Below, one piece after another: positions 53,815 to 62,656 of a stretch of 63,400 nt of DNA. Positions within the stretch are counted from its first letter, which is position 1, and every line of letters begins with the position of its first letter. The notes beneath the pieces are model-generated. The model was not told where the DNA came from and ran no database searches. It saw only the letters and a list, made by a program, of their open reading frames with translations. A program made the position numbers and the translations under genes. Origin of the DNA: Persephonella sp. (lineage in GTDB: Bacteria; Aquificota; Aquificia; Aquificales; Hydrogenothermaceae); assembly GCA_026987075.1 (NCBI GenBank), contig JALSNI010000004.1:1-63400 (forward strand), in the 5' to 3' direction.

Positions 53815-54570
53815 ATGATAATCGGGATTGATATCGGTAACACAACAGTTGAAGTAGGTTTTATACATTCCAGGGAAAGGATAAAAAGTTACAGACTAAA
53901 AACAGACCAGAACAAGACTGCTGATGACTGGCTCCTTGATTTTTACCAGATAATGGAATTGGAAAAAGATATAAATCCAGAAAATTTTTTAATCTCTTCA
54001 GTAGTTCCCCAAGTAGAAACAAAAATTTCTGAAGCAATAAAAAAGATTTCCGGAAAAAGTCCAGTAATCATAGGAAAAGATATTGAAGTTCCTATAAAAA
54101 ATAATTACACAAACCCAGCAGAGGTTGGTATAGACCGATTAATTAATGGATTTGCTGTTGCTGTTGAATATGGATATCCTGCTGTTGTTATAGACTTTGG
54201 GACGGCTATTACTTTTGATGTTATAAATACAAAAGGAGAATATGAAGGAGGAGCCATATTTCCGGGAATAGAATCCAGTATAAATGCACTTTTCTCAAAA
54301 ACAGCAAAACTTCCAGCAGTTGACTTTTCTCAGATAAAAAATGTCGTGGGAAAGACAACCTCACAGAGCATAAAATCTGGCATATACTACGGATACCTGT
54401 CCCTTGTTGAAGGGATGATAGAAAAAATAAATGCAGAAACACAGTGTAAAAACAAAGTTGTAATAACAGGTGGTAACGGAAAGTTAATTTCTGAAGGATT
54501 AAAACTGCCTAACATATACGATAGATACATAACCATGAAAGGAATATTCCTTGTTCATATGAAATCATAA
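53815..54570 (+). CDS. coaX: Type III pantothenate kinase
   Basis: A 251-residue CoaX enzyme that phosphorylates pantothenate, the first step of CoA synthesis. The N-terminal phosphate loop GIDIGNTTVEVGF, GIDRLINGFAVAVEYG, VIDFGTAITFDV and IFPGIESSINALFSKTAKLP are diagnostic, and TGGNGKLI near the end closes the ATP site. CoaX lacks the ancestral CoaA fold. It lies one base after the amidase stop and shares its transcript. Confidence 0.96.
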   Translation: MIIGIDIGNTTVEVGFIHSRERIKSYRLKTDQNKTADDWLLDFYQIMELEKDINPENFLISSVVPQVETKISEAIKKISGKSPVIIGKDIEVPIKNNYTNPAEVGIDRLINGFAVAVEYGYPAVVIDFGTAITFDVINTKGEYEGGAIFPGIESSINALFSKTAKLPAVDFSQIKNVVGKTTSQSIKSGIYYGYLSLVEGMIEKINAETQCKNKVVITGGNGKLISEGLKLPNIYDRYITMKGIFLVHMKS

Positions 54571-54571
54571 G

Positions 54572-54603
54572 TTGCTTTTTATTCCAAATACATTTAGTAT
54601 AAT
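54572..54603 (+). promoter_or_regulatory. Possible promoter for the small-protein-dapB run
   Basis: A consensus -10 TATAAT lies at 54598-54603, with TTGCTT at 54572-54577 as the best -35 (spacing 20, longer than ideal). Transcription near 54610 would give a short leader with AGGAGG at 54618-54623 for the 39-residue ORF. It separates the coaX gene from the next run. Confidence 0.45.
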
Positions 54604-54632
54604 TTAATAACAAAATCAGGAGGTTTAGTGGC

Positions 54633-54752
54633 ATGGAGGCAACATACGGAGGAATTCCAACAGCTGAGGTAATTTTATTTTTCCTTATGCTTGCAATGCT
54701 TTTAGTCCTATGGGGCACAATTATGTACAAAATGGGAACAAAGGAAAAATAA
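54633..54752 (+). CDS. 39-residue single-helix membrane peptide
   Basis: ATG 54633 has CAGGAGG nine bases upstream and starts a 39-codon frame ending at TAA 54750-54752. The product has one hydrophobic segment (about residues 12-32, rich in Leu and Met) flanked by a short acidic N-terminus and a Lys-rich C-terminus, the look of a small accessory subunit of a membrane complex. The stop overlaps the start of the next gene (TAATG), so it is translationally coupled. No family could be named. Confidence 0.6.
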   Translation: MEATYGGIPTAEVILFFLMLAMLLVLWGTIMYKMGTKEK

Positions 54753-55012
54753 TGTCTGAAGAGAAAAAAGCATATCCTTTTGCACTTGTTGGTTTCTTTG
54801 TTACAGAAAAAAATGTAAGTGATGTGTTTAGAACAGATGTTACACCTGAACAGTTAGAAGAAATCAGAGAGCTAATAAAAAAGCTGATATTTGTTGAGGG
54901 TGTTGATGTTGCCATCGCACCCTTTGTTGTTCCACCAGACCAGGTTAACGATGCCCTTCAGCAACTGGCAGAAGTTGTATTTTCACCACCAGAGGAGGGA
55001 AAGGATAACTGA
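54752..55012 (+). CDS. Uncharacterised 86-residue protein
   Basis: Starts at ATG 54752, overlapping the preceding stop by one base, and its stop TGA overlaps the dapB start (TGATG). The protein has no membrane segment. It alternates strands and helices (YPFALVGFFVTEK then TPEQLEEIRELIKKLIF, then VDVAIAPFVVPPDQ and VNDALQQLAEVVF), giving a small alpha/beta domain. I do not recognise it. Position between a small membrane peptide and dapB suggests cotranscription without telling function. Confidence 0.6.
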   Translation: MSEEKKAYPFALVGFFVTEKNVSDVFRTDVTPEQLEEIRELIKKLIFVEGVDVAIAPFVVPPDQVNDALQQLAEVVFSPPEEGKDN

Positions 55013-55818
55013 TGGTCAGAGTTATCATATCGGGTATTATGGGGAGAATGGGCAGAAAGATAGCCCAGATAGCATATCAGGATTCTGACGTTGAGATTGG
55101 TGGAGGAGTAGAAAGTCCTGACTGCGTTCATTTCCATCAGAATGTGGGAGAGGTTATTGGTGAAGAGGTAAATGCTCCTATAGTTTCTGACCTTGCAAAG
55201 GTTATAGACAGGGGGGATGTAATAATAGATTTTGCGGGAAACACAGAGGCTGTTCTGTCCCACGTAAGACTGGCTGCTGCTGACAAAAATAAAAAAGCTA
55301 TAGTTATAGGAACAACAGGTTTTTCTCAACAACAGTTAGACGAGATAAAGCAGCTATCCAAAAACATTCCTATCGTCCTTGCTCCAAACATGAGCATAGG
55401 AGTTAATCTACTGTTTAAACTTGTTCAGGAAGCTGCAAAAGCTCTGAAGGACAAAGGTTATGATATTGAAGTAATAGAGATGCATCACAGATTCAAAAAG
55501 GATGCTCCCTCTGGAACAGCAGTAAAATTGGTTAACATTCTAAAAGAAGAAACTGGAATACAAAAAGTTGTGTACGGAAGGGAAGGTATATACGAGGAAG
55601 GCAGACCATCTGACGAAATAGCTGTCTTTGCTTTAAGGGGAGGAGATGTTGTTGGCGAACACACAGTTATATTTGCAGGTATGGGGGAAAGAATAGAATT
55701 AACCCACAGGGCAGGTTCAAGAGACATATTTGCAAAAGGTGCTGTAGAAGCTGCAAAGTGGGTTAAAGATAAACCTCCCGGGCTTTATGACATGATGGAT
55801 GTCTTGGGCCTGAAGTAA
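55012..55818 (+). CDS. dapB: 4-hydroxy-tetrahydrodipicolinate reductase
   Basis: A 268-residue enzyme of lysine and diaminopimelate synthesis. The dinucleotide motif GIMGRMGRKI is at the N-terminus; VIDFAGNTEAVLSH and IGTTGFS are conserved; the catalytic stretch EVIEMHHRFKKDAPSGTAVKL contains the substrate-binding HH and K residues. GGAGGGAAAGG lies upstream of ATG 55012, which overlaps the stop of the preceding gene. The AtpZ-like gene follows directly. Confidence 0.97.
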   Translation: MVRVIISGIMGRMGRKIAQIAYQDSDVEIGGGVESPDCVHFHQNVGEVIGEEVNAPIVSDLAKVIDRGDVIIDFAGNTEAVLSHVRLAAADKNKKAIVIGTTGFSQQQLDEIKQLSKNIPIVLAPNMSIGVNLLFKLVQEAAKALKDKGYDIEVIEMHHRFKKDAPSGTAVKLVNILKEETGIQKVVYGREGIYEEGRPSDEIAVFALRGGDVVGEHTVIFAGMGERIELTHRAGSRDIFAKGAVEAAKWVKDKPPGLYDMMDVLGLK

Positions 55819-56046
55819 ATGTCCAAAAAAAGTGGATGGATTCAATATCTTTCTATAGGTAGTATCGGTCTTCATCTTGTCTCAGGTGTTATTGTTGGTG
55901 TTCTTATTGGTTACTATTTAGATAGATATTTTGACACTTCTCCGTGGCTAACTATAGTTTTCTTTTTCTTAGGAATAGGAGCAGGTTTTCGCAATATGTA
56001 TAAAGATGTTAAAAAATACATATCTTCGGAGGAAAAGAAAAACTAA
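55819..56046 (+). CDS. AtpZ/AtpI-like membrane protein
   Basis: A 75-residue protein with two membrane helices (about 18-34 and 43-58) and short charged ends. The pattern GVLIGYYLDRYFDTSPWLTIVFFFLGIGAGF is typical of the AtpZ/AtpI family, which associates with F-type ATP synthase or with cation transport. It lies one base after dapB and has no strong ribosome site, so it is probably translationally coupled. No atp genes are near. Its stop overlaps the stop of the convergent phosphoesterase gene. Confidence 0.75.
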   Translation: MSKKSGWIQYLSIGSIGLHLVSGVIVGVLIGYYLDRYFDTSPWLTIVFFFLGIGAGFRNMYKDVKKYISSEEKKN

Positions 56047-57017
56047 ACAAGAATCTGTTCCTGGCGTATCTCTTTTTGTATTTCAGAGACGATTCTGTTT
56101 TTAACTTCCTCAAGGGAACCTTTCAGCCTGCATCCAGCTGCATCTCTATGACCGCCACCTCCAAGTCTTTTTGCTATTTTTTGAACATTAACATTTCCTT
56201 TACCTCTTAGGGAGACTCTCCACGTTTCTCTATCTTCCTTTTGTATCATAATGAATGCAACTTCTACCCCTTCTATACTTCTGGCAAAGTTAACAAATCC
56301 TTCTGTATCCTCTTCTAAAGAGCCTGTTTCCTCTATAAAATCTCTCTTTACTATCAGTGAAGCAATTTTTCCATCTTCATACATCTCTAAAGTAGAAAGA
56401 ACTCTGTGGAGAAGATGTATAGCTGAAGGCTTATTTCTCTCAAATATAAGAGATGCAATTTTAGAAGGGTCTATTCCTTTTGAAACAAGATATTTAGCAA
56501 ACTCAAAGGATTCTTCATTAACGTTATTGTGTTTAAAAGAACCTGTATCTGTTAAAAGACCTGTATACAAACAGGTAGCAATTTCTTTGTCAATACAAGA
56601 TTCGTCCCAGTATCTTAATATTCTTCCTACAACAACTGTAGTAGATGAAGCGTATGGGTCTACATAATCATACACACTTTCAAAAACACCACCTATGTGG
56701 TGGTCAATTCTCATATATTCTTTAGCATTTACAGGAGCATCAGCTCGGAACATACCTGCAGCATCTAATATAACTGCAAGACTGAATTTGTTGTTTATAG
56801 GTAACTTCTCTATTTTTTCCACATCAGGAAGAAAGTCGTAAACATGAGGAATGTCATCTTTCATTGCCATCCGAACATTTTTGCCCTTTCTCTTTAAAAA
56901 TCTGTAGAGGGCAATCATACTACCTATTCCATCTCCATCCGGGTTGTGGTGTGTTACTAAAAGAATTTCTCCTTCTTCCCTTTTTAACCTTTCTACTGCA
57001 GGAATTACTATCTCCAT
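56043..57017 (-). CDS. DHH/DHHA1 phosphoesterase (NrnA-type)
   Basis: A 324-residue DHH-superfamily phosphoesterase, like NrnA, which degrades nanoRNA and/or 3'-phosphoadenosine 5'-phosphate. Metal motifs: THHNPDGDGIGS (DHH motif I region), VILDAAG, RIDHHIGG (motif III) and the C-terminal DHHA1 loop GGGGHRDAAGC. ATG 57017 is preferred to the 19-residue longer frame because GAGGG is eight bases upstream and it lies 11 bases after the nth stop. It is the last gene of the long minus run. Confidence 0.9.
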   Translation of the reverse strand: MEIVIPAVERLKREEGEILLVTHHNPDGDGIGSMIALYRFLKRKGKNVRMAMKDDIPHVYDFLPDVEKIEKLPINNKFSLAVILDAAGMFRADAPVNAKEYMRIDHHIGGVFESVYDYVDPYASSTTVVVGRILRYWDESCIDKEIATCLYTGLLTDTGSFKHNNVNEESFEFAKYLVSKGIDPSKIASLIFERNKPSAIHLLHRVLSTLEMYEDGKIASLIVKRDFIEETGSLEEDTEGFVNFARSIEGVEVAFIMIQKEDRETWRVSLRGKGNVNVQKIAKRLGGGGHRDAAGCRLKGSLEEVKNRIVSEIQKEIRQEQILV

Positions 57018-57028
57018 TTTTCTATCCC

Positions 57029-57700
57029 TCACAGATTTTTTTTGTCGTAAGGGCATATGTCTGAAAGATAACACTTTTTACATTCTGGATTTTTGGCTTT
57101 ACAGATGTACCTACCGAAAAGAACAAGAGCTTTAGATATGTATACCCAATTTTCTTTTGAGAAGAACTGGGCAAGGTCTTTTTCTATCTTGTCTGGATTG
57201 TTTGAAGAGGTCAATCCTAATCTCTGACTGACTCTTTTTACGTGAGTATCAACAACTATCGCTGGTTTGTTAAATGCGTTTACTAAGATAACGCTGGCTG
57301 TCTTTCTCCCAACTCCCGGAAGTTTAACAAGGTCATCTAAGTTATCAGGAACCTTTCCGTCAAATTCTTTAACCAGAAAATCACAGCATTCCTTAATCAG
57401 TTTTGCTTTCCTGCGGTAGTAATTTACAGATTTTATAATCTTTTCTATCTCTTCAATTTTTGACTGAGAAACTGCTTTTGGGTCTGGAAATTGTTTAAAG
57501 AAAACAGGAGTTATCTCATTTACCTTTTTGTCTGTGGTTTGAGCTGCCAGTATGGTAGCAACAAGAAGCTGATATGGATTTTCAAAGTGTAGGTCAATCC
57601 ACGGCTGTGGATAATGTTTTTTTAGTCTCTCTATGACATCTTCTTCTGTAAACTTTATCTGTTTTTCAGAAGAGAGTTTTTTGCTTTCCTTTTTCTTCAA
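57029..57700 (-). CDS. nth: Endonuclease III
   Basis: A 223-residue DNA glycosylase/AP lyase for oxidised pyrimidines. The helix-hairpin-helix with LVKLPGVGRKTASVIL, the catalytic Asp in VDTHVKR and the [4Fe-4S] loop C-x6-C-x2-C-x5-C (CKAKNPECKKCYLSDIC) are clear. The start is TTG 57700, inside the end of the upstream exonuclease gene (35-base overlap), with only a weak AGGT upstream. The overlap with the exonuclease suggests coupled base-excision repair functions. Confidence 0.95.
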   Translation of the reverse strand: MKKKESKKLSSEKQIKFTEEDVIERLKKHYPQPWIDLHFENPYQLLVATILAAQTTDKKVNEITPVFFKQFPDPKAVSQSKIEEIEKIIKSVNYYRRKAKLIKECCDFLVKEFDGKVPDNLDDLVKLPGVGRKTASVILVNAFNKPAIVVDTHVKRVSQRLGLTSSNNPDKIEKDLAQFFSKENWVYISKALVLFGRYICKAKNPECKKCYLSDICPYDKKNL

Positions 57701-58562
57701 TTTTACCTGCCTTACCTATTTCTTTCAGCAAAGATTTAAATCCTAACTCTTTAAACCTATCTTTTAGAGCTACAAGGTCAGCCTTTTCTCTGCGTAAATC
57801 TTCTGTTCTAATCTTTAAATTAATATCAGTTTTTAATTTAACTAAAAATCTGTTCTGTTCAAGTCTGTCTAAAGCTTCTTCAAAGGCCTCCTTTAATTTT
57901 GGTTTAAGTTTATCTAAGTTTTTTATGATATTTTCCATACTGCCAAACTCGTTCAGCAGTTTTTCAGCTGTTTTTGGTCCAACCCCCTTAACACCTATAA
58001 TGTTGTCAACTGTATCTCCTACGATTGCAAGATAATCAACAAACTGCTCAGGGTATATTCCATACTTCTCTTTTACCCTCTCTCTGTCGTATATCTCTTC
58101 GGTTACTGGATTAAGGATGTAAATATTTTCTTCAACTAACTGCATCATATCTTTGTCTGGGGTAACTATTATAACCTCAAAACCTTCTCTTTTACCTTTT
58201 TGGGCAAGGGTGGCTATAACATCGTCCGCTTCATATCCGGGAATTTCAATAATCTTTATACCCCATAGTCTTATAATTTCTTTGAGAGGGTTAATCTGTA
58301 GTTTAAGTTCATCAGGGGTCTCTTTCCGAGTTGCTTTATACTCCTTATACTCTTCATGTCTAAATGTTTTCCCCGGCAGGTCAAACACAACAGCAATGTA
58401 TTCTGGGTTTAACTGATTTACCAGTTTTGAAAGCATTCTGACAAAACCGTATATTGCTCCTGTTGGCTGTCCTTTAGGACTTGTAAGTGGAGGGAGCGCA
58501 TAAAACGCCCTGTAGAGATAAGAAGAACCGTCTATTAAAACTAATCTTTTCTTGTCTGCCAT
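57666..58562 (-). CDS. Stand-alone 5'-3' exonuclease (DNA polymerase I exonuclease domain)
   Basis: A 298-residue nuclease corresponding only to the N-terminal domain of DNA polymerase I. The N-terminus LVLIDGSSYLYRAFYALPPL, the acidic cluster AVVFDLPGKTFRHEEYKEYKATR (split here), EADDVIATL, VTPDKDMMQLV and the helix-hairpin-helix NIIGVKGVGPKTAEKLL are all present. It should remove RNA primers and flaps. The polymerase half is not fused. Its start overlaps the M23 peptidase gene stop. Confidence 0.94.
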   Translation of the reverse strand: MADKKRLVLIDGSSYLYRAFYALPPLTSPKGQPTGAIYGFVRMLSKLVNQLNPEYIAVVFDLPGKTFRHEEYKEYKATRKETPDELKLQINPLKEIIRLWGIKIIEIPGYEADDVIATLAQKGKREGFEVIIVTPDKDMMQLVEENIYILNPVTEEIYDRERVKEKYGIYPEQFVDYLAIVGDTVDNIIGVKGVGPKTAEKLLNEFGSMENIIKNLDKLKPKLKEAFEEALDRLEQNRFLVKLKTDINLKIRTEDLRREKADLVALKDRFKELGFKSLLKEIGKAGKIEEKGKQKTLF

Positions 58563-59362
58563 CAGAATGAGTTTGTCCTGTTTAAGTATAAAAATCTTAG
58601 TGGATTTATCAGTTTACCATACCGCCTTATTTCATAGTGAAGATGAACACCTGTTGACCTTCCTGTACTTCCTGCATATCCAATAACGGTTCCTGCCTTT
58701 ACCCATCTACCTTTTTTTACTCTGATTTTTGACAGATGCCCATAGTATGTTTTGTATCCGTACTTATGCCTTATTATTACAAGTTTACCGTATCCTGGAG
58801 ACCATCCTGCAAACTCTACAATACCATTTGCAGTAGCAAAAACAGGCTGTTTGTATCGGGCTTTCAAATCAAGACCTGTATGAAATGCTTTTTTTCCGTT
58901 AAAAGGGTCTTTTCTATAGCCAAACCTTGATGTTATTCTGCCGTATAATGGAACACCAATAGGAATGTCAGACATTACTTTCAGAAGTTTATCTATGTTC
59001 TTTGTAAGGCTGTCTGCATATATCTGGAGTCTCTTTCCTTCTGATGCAGGAATAAATTTACCCCCCTGGGGAAGCTTAATTCTTATTCCTTTTCTCTTCA
59101 GGGTTTTATTTGCTTTTTTTATCTTTTCTTCTATTGTTTTGAGTTTTTCAACGAGGATTTCCTTTTCTTGAGCTAACTTCTCAATCTGTTTATCTCTTTT
59201 TTTTAGTTCTTCCCTTAGTTGCTGGATTTGCTGCTCCCTTTGGGATATCTCTCTCTTTAATTTTTTTACATCACCAGAGGAATTAAATGAAAGGAATAGA
59301 GCTGTCAATGATACTAATGTTAACCCTATTATGTAATATTTCACAAAATCTCTTTTTGTCAT
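58562..59362 (-). CDS. M23-family (LytM-type) peptidase with coiled coil
   Basis: A 266-residue envelope protein: N-terminal membrane helix (about 11-28), a long coiled coil (about 30-90), and a LytM domain (about 155-255) with the zinc ligands H in FHTGLDLK (also D) and HLHYEIRR (two His). The layout is that of EnvC/NlpD-type hydrolases or regulators of cell separation; the complete metal site suggests it is an active peptidase. The start overlaps the hemB stop (ATGA). Confidence 0.92.
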   Translation of the reverse strand: MTKRDFVKYYIIGLTLVSLTALFLSFNSSGDVKKLKREISQREQQIQQLREELKKRDKQIEKLAQEKEILVEKLKTIEEKIKKANKTLKRKGIRIKLPQGGKFIPASEGKRLQIYADSLTKNIDKLLKVMSDIPIGVPLYGRITSRFGYRKDPFNGKKAFHTGLDLKARYKQPVFATANGIVEFAGWSPGYGKLVIIRHKYGYKTYYGHLSKIRVKKGRWVKAGTVIGYAGSTGRSTGVHLHYEIRRYGKLINPLRFLYLNRTNSF

Positions 59363-60330
59363 TTTAATAACCTTGCTATCTCTTTTGCGTGATATGTAAT
59401 AATAATGTCTGCTCCTGCCCTTTTCATTGACAATACTGTTTCCATTATAACCTTATTTTCGTCAATCCATCCCAATTTTCCAGCAGCTTTTACCATAGAA
59501 TACTCGCCACTTACGTTATAGGCTGCTACTGGGAGAGTAAAGCTGTTTTTCACATCGCTGATTATGTCAAGATATGCAAGGGCAGGTTTTACCATAACAA
59601 TATCAGCTCCTTCCTCTATATCAAAAGACACTTCCCTTAAAGCTTCCCTTCTGTTTGCAGGGTCCATCTGGTAAGTTCTCCTATCTCCAAAAGCTGGAGC
59701 TGAATCTGCAGCATCTCTGAATGGTCCATAATAAGAAGAAGCAAATTTTGCAGAGTAAGCCATTATTGGAATATCTGTAAAACCTGCACCATCTAATGCT
59801 TCCCTTATGGCCTTTACAACACCATCCATCATACCAGACGGGGCAACCATATCAGCTCCAGCCTGAGCATGGGATATAACCTGTTTTTTTGTGTTTTCCA
59901 GCGTTATGTCATTTGCAACATCGTTGTTATGTAAAACACCACAGTGTCCGTGCTCCGTATACTCACAGAAGCAAACATCTGTGATAACATACAGGTCTGG
60001 ATAGTTCTCCTTTATGTATCTGATTGCTCTTTGTATAATTCCTTCCTCATTCCAGGTCTGTGAACCTACCTGATCTTTGTGCTCTGGAATACCAAACAGA
60101 AGAACGGCAGGTATGTTGAGCTTAGAAACTTCTTCTAACTCTTCATCAATCCTGTCTAAAGACCACCTATATATCCCGGGCATTGAAGGTATCTCTTTTT
60201 TAATGTTTTCCCCTTCTTCAATAAACAGTGGGTATATAAGGTCGTCAACAGAAATACTGTTTTCCCTTACAAGTCTTCTTATGTTTTCATTTTTTCTTAG
60301 TCTTCTAAGTCTATGTATAGGAAAAGCCAT
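59359..60330 (-). CDS. hemB: Porphobilinogen synthase (delta-aminolevulinic acid dehydratase)
   Basis: A 323-residue haem-pathway enzyme joining two 5-aminolevulinate molecules. The zinc-ligand stretch [16 protein letters not shown] has all three cysteines, so the enzyme is of the zinc-binding class; the Schiff-base lysines lie in [17 protein letters not shown] and [21 protein letters not shown] is the ribosome site of ATG 60330. rsmE ends 37 bases upstream in the same run. Haem supply is relevant to the c-heme chemoreceptor elsewhere in the window. Confidence 0.97.
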   Translation of the reverse strand: MAFPIHRLRRLRKNENIRRLVRENSISVDDLIYPLFIEEGENIKKEIPSMPGIYRWSLDRIDEELEEVSKLNIPAVLLFGIPEHKDQVGSQTWNEEGIIQRAIRYIKENYPDLYVITDVCFCEYTEHGHCGVLHNNDVANDITLENTKKQVISHAQAGADMVAPSGMMDGVVKAIREALDGAGFTDIPIMAYSAKFASSYYGPFRDAADSAPAFGDRRTYQMDPANRREALREVSFDIEEGADIVMVKPALAYLDIISDVKNSFTLPVAAYNVSGEYSMVKAAGKLGWIDENKVIMETVLSMKRAGADIIITYHAKEIARLLK

Positions 60331-60367
60331 ACTCCACCCCTATTTCCAAGAATTAAATTATATTATA

Positions 60368-61069
60368 CTATCTGAAAACAAAATTTACCTGACATATTCC
60401 TGTTACTACTGCTGTTTCCATTCTCAATATATAAGACCCAAGAGAAAATGCTTCAAATCCTTTATTTTTCAATATTTCAATCTCTTCATCTGTTATTCCT
60501 CCTTCTGCCCCTATGAATACATCAACACTGTCTGTTTGGGTTTTCATTTCTTTGAGAGTTTTACTCTTTTCTTTCTCGTAAAAAACGACTCTTATAGGGG
60601 ATGTTGGGGATATTTTATTAATTGCAGCAGGCATATCAATTTTTAGAGGGAATAATCTTCCACACTGCTTTATAGAGTTAAGGGATATTTTTTCCCACTT
60701 TGGTATTTTCCTTAAAATTTCCTTTTCTTTAACTGCAGTATTTTTAGTAATTACAGGAATAAGACGCTTCACTCCAATTTCTGTTATAGAAGGTATGAGC
60801 TCATCAATTTTTGATAATTTATTAGGAACTCCCAAAAACAGGTTTATACAAAATTTGTCCTCTATGACAGGTATTTTTTCTAAAATTTTACCTTTTATAG
60901 ATTTTTTCTCTATATCAGTTACTACACCTAAATATACATTTCCCTGAAGGTCGTTAATCTCTATCTTGTATCCTTTTTTAATTCTCCTGACTTTAGCGTG
61001 GTGAAATTCCTCATCCTGTATAATAAACTGGGTGTCTTCTACTTTTCCTATAAACCTTGGAATTCCCAT
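60368..61069 (-). CDS. rsmE: 16S rRNA (uracil(1498)-N3)-methyltransferase
   Basis: A 233-residue SPOUT methyltransferase. It begins PRFIGK with the EEFHHAKVRRIKKG stretch of the PUA-like N-domain, and ends with the knot region FIGAEGGITDEEIEIL then SLGSYILRMETAVVTG, which are highly diagnostic (GPEGG and LG-x-x-ILR-x-ETA in most members; here GAEGG). AAGGATGA precedes ATG 61069. It sits between znuB-type and hemB genes in the long minus run. Confidence 0.95.
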   Translation of the reverse strand: MGIPRFIGKVEDTQFIIQDEEFHHAKVRRIKKGYKIEINDLQGNVYLGVVTDIEKKSIKGKILEKIPVIEDKFCINLFLGVPNKLSKIDELIPSITEIGVKRLIPVITKNTAVKEKEILRKIPKWEKISLNSIKQCGRLFPLKIDMPAAINKISPTSPIRVVFYEKEKSKTLKEMKTQTDSVDVFIGAEGGITDEEIEILKNKGFEAFSLGSYILRMETAVVTGICQVNFVFR

Positions 61070-61070
61070 T

Positions 61071-61877
61071 TCATCCTTTTTTAAGCAGTTTTTTTAACGC
61101 CACAACTGCTACAAACATAGCAGAGTATATAAAAACAATAGTTGCGCCAGAGGGAAGGTCTAAAATAAAAGAAATATATATACCTACAAGCACCATAGCA
61201 ATGCTGAAAAATACTGAAAATGCAAGTATCCCCTTATAATGCCAGTAAAATTGATTGGCAAAAGCTGCAGGAATTATCATCATTGCTGAAGAAAGTATAA
61301 CTCCAACTAACTTAACAGACAAAACTGTAGCTATAGCTATTATAACGATAAGACTGTAGTAATAAAATGTTGTATTTATGCCACTAACGTAAGCAACTTC
61401 TTCATTATAGCAACAAAACATAATCTTCCTGAAACTAAAATATATAAAGATAATAGAAACAAGAGTAAAAACAGATAACATTATTATGTCTTTTCTACTA
61501 ATGGTGAGAATGTTTCCAAACAAAAATGTAAAAAGGTCTGTGTTATAATTAGGGGAAAGGGTTATAACTATCACGCCAAAAGCCATAGAAAGAGAAAACA
61601 ATACACCTATGGAAGTGTCCTCGTGTATGTTTCCCTTTCTACTAATATAACCAATAAGAACACCTATTATTACTGCAAATAACATTCCAAGTAATGTTGG
61701 TGATATTCCAAGATAAAAGCCTACAGCCAGCCCTCCAAATGTTGCATGGGATATACCTACATTGATAAAAGACCAATTTTTGAGATATATGAATAATGAG
61801 AGAATAGAAAGCAGAATGGCTATTAAAATGCCACCTATAATAGCATTCTGGATAAAAGGTAAATCTAATAACCCCAT
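61071..61877 (-). CDS. Metal-ion ABC transporter permease (ZnuB/MntB type)
   Basis: A 268-residue permease of the ABC-3 family with about eight membrane helices. Conserved text: ISHATFGGLAVGFYLG near the N-terminus and VLSVKLVGVILSSAMMIIPAAFANQ near 180-205. Start ATG 61877 overlaps the ATPase gene stop (TGATG); a TTG three bases earlier is possible. It imports zinc, manganese or iron; the binding protein ZnuA/MntC is not in this window, so the metal is not specified. Confidence 0.93.
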   Translation of the reverse strand: MGLLDLPFIQNAIIGGILIAILLSILSLFIYLKNWSFINVGISHATFGGLAVGFYLGISPTLLGMLFAVIIGVLIGYISRKGNIHEDTSIGVLFSLSMAFGVIVITLSPNYNTDLFTFLFGNILTISRKDIIMLSVFTLVSIIFIYFSFRKIMFCCYNEEVAYVSGINTTFYYYSLIVIIAIATVLSVKLVGVILSSAMMIIPAAFANQFYWHYKGILAFSVFFSIAMVLVGIYISFILDLPSGATIVFIYSAMFVAVVALKKLLKKG

Positions 61878-62656
61878 CAACTTTTCCCTTTAAAATCAGC
61901 GTGAAAATGTTCACAGGCAACACATTCTGGAGAATGTATAATAAGCTCTATGTCTGAACCATATAGTTTCTGCAGAACATGTTTTTGGAAGAAATCTTTT
62001 GGAGAGCCATAATAATGGAGAAATCTATTTAAACCAGCCACTTTATCAACAAATTTACCAACAACACCAACATCATGGGAAACCATAATCACTGTAATTC
62101 CTTTCTCATCTCTTATTTTTTTAAGAAAGTCATAAAAACTCTCTTGAGCCACCACATCTACTCCTGTAGATGGTTCGTCAAAAAAAACAATTTCAGGTTC
62201 TGATACCAAAACTCTTGCTATAGAAATTCTCTGCTGTTGCCCCCCTGAAAGTTTACTGTAAGGATACTTTTCAAATCCTCCCATTCCTACATAATGGATA
62301 TACTGTTTAGCTCTTTTTAATTTTTCCTTTTCAGGAATGTCCACATTTACAAGGCCAAACATAACAATATCAATGGCAGAAAAAGGAAAATTATGTGGAA
62401 TTTCTGATTTTTGGGGAAGGTATCCTACTTTACCTGTTTTAATCGCTTTATGAGGTTGTAGTCCTAAAATTTCCACATAACCCTTTGACACATTTACAAG
62501 TCCAAGGCAGCTTTTTACAAGGGTTGTTTTTCCTCCTCCGTTAGGACCTACAATAGCTACAATCTCCCCTTCTTTAATATCAAGGTTTACATTTTCAATA
62601 ATAACCTTTCCCCCAAGCTTCACTGTAAGGTCTCTGGCATAAAGAACTGTTCTCAT
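61877..62656 (-). CDS. Metal-ion ABC transporter ATP-binding protein (ZnuC type)
   Basis: A 259-residue ATPase: Walker A GPNGGGKTTLVKS, signature LSGGQQQRISIARVL, Walker B EIVFFDEPSTGVD and H-loop VSHDVG. The C-terminus has HSPECVACEHFHADF, a Cys/His-rich tail that may bind metal and could regulate the transporter. It pairs with the permease gene downstream; both overlap by TGATG. The upstream dehydrogenase stop overlaps its start (ATGA). Confidence 0.95.
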   Translation of the reverse strand: MRTVLYARDLTVKLGGKVIIENVNLDIKEGEIVAIVGPNGGGKTTLVKSCLGLVNVSKGYVEILGLQPHKAIKTGKVGYLPQKSEIPHNFPFSAIDIVMFGLVNVDIPEKEKLKRAKQYIHYVGMGGFEKYPYSKLSGGQQQRISIARVLVSEPEIVFFDEPSTGVDVVAQESFYDFLKKIRDEKGITVIMVSHDVGVVGKFVDKVAGLNRFLHYYGSPKDFFQKHVLQKLYGSDIELIIHSPECVACEHFHADFKGKS

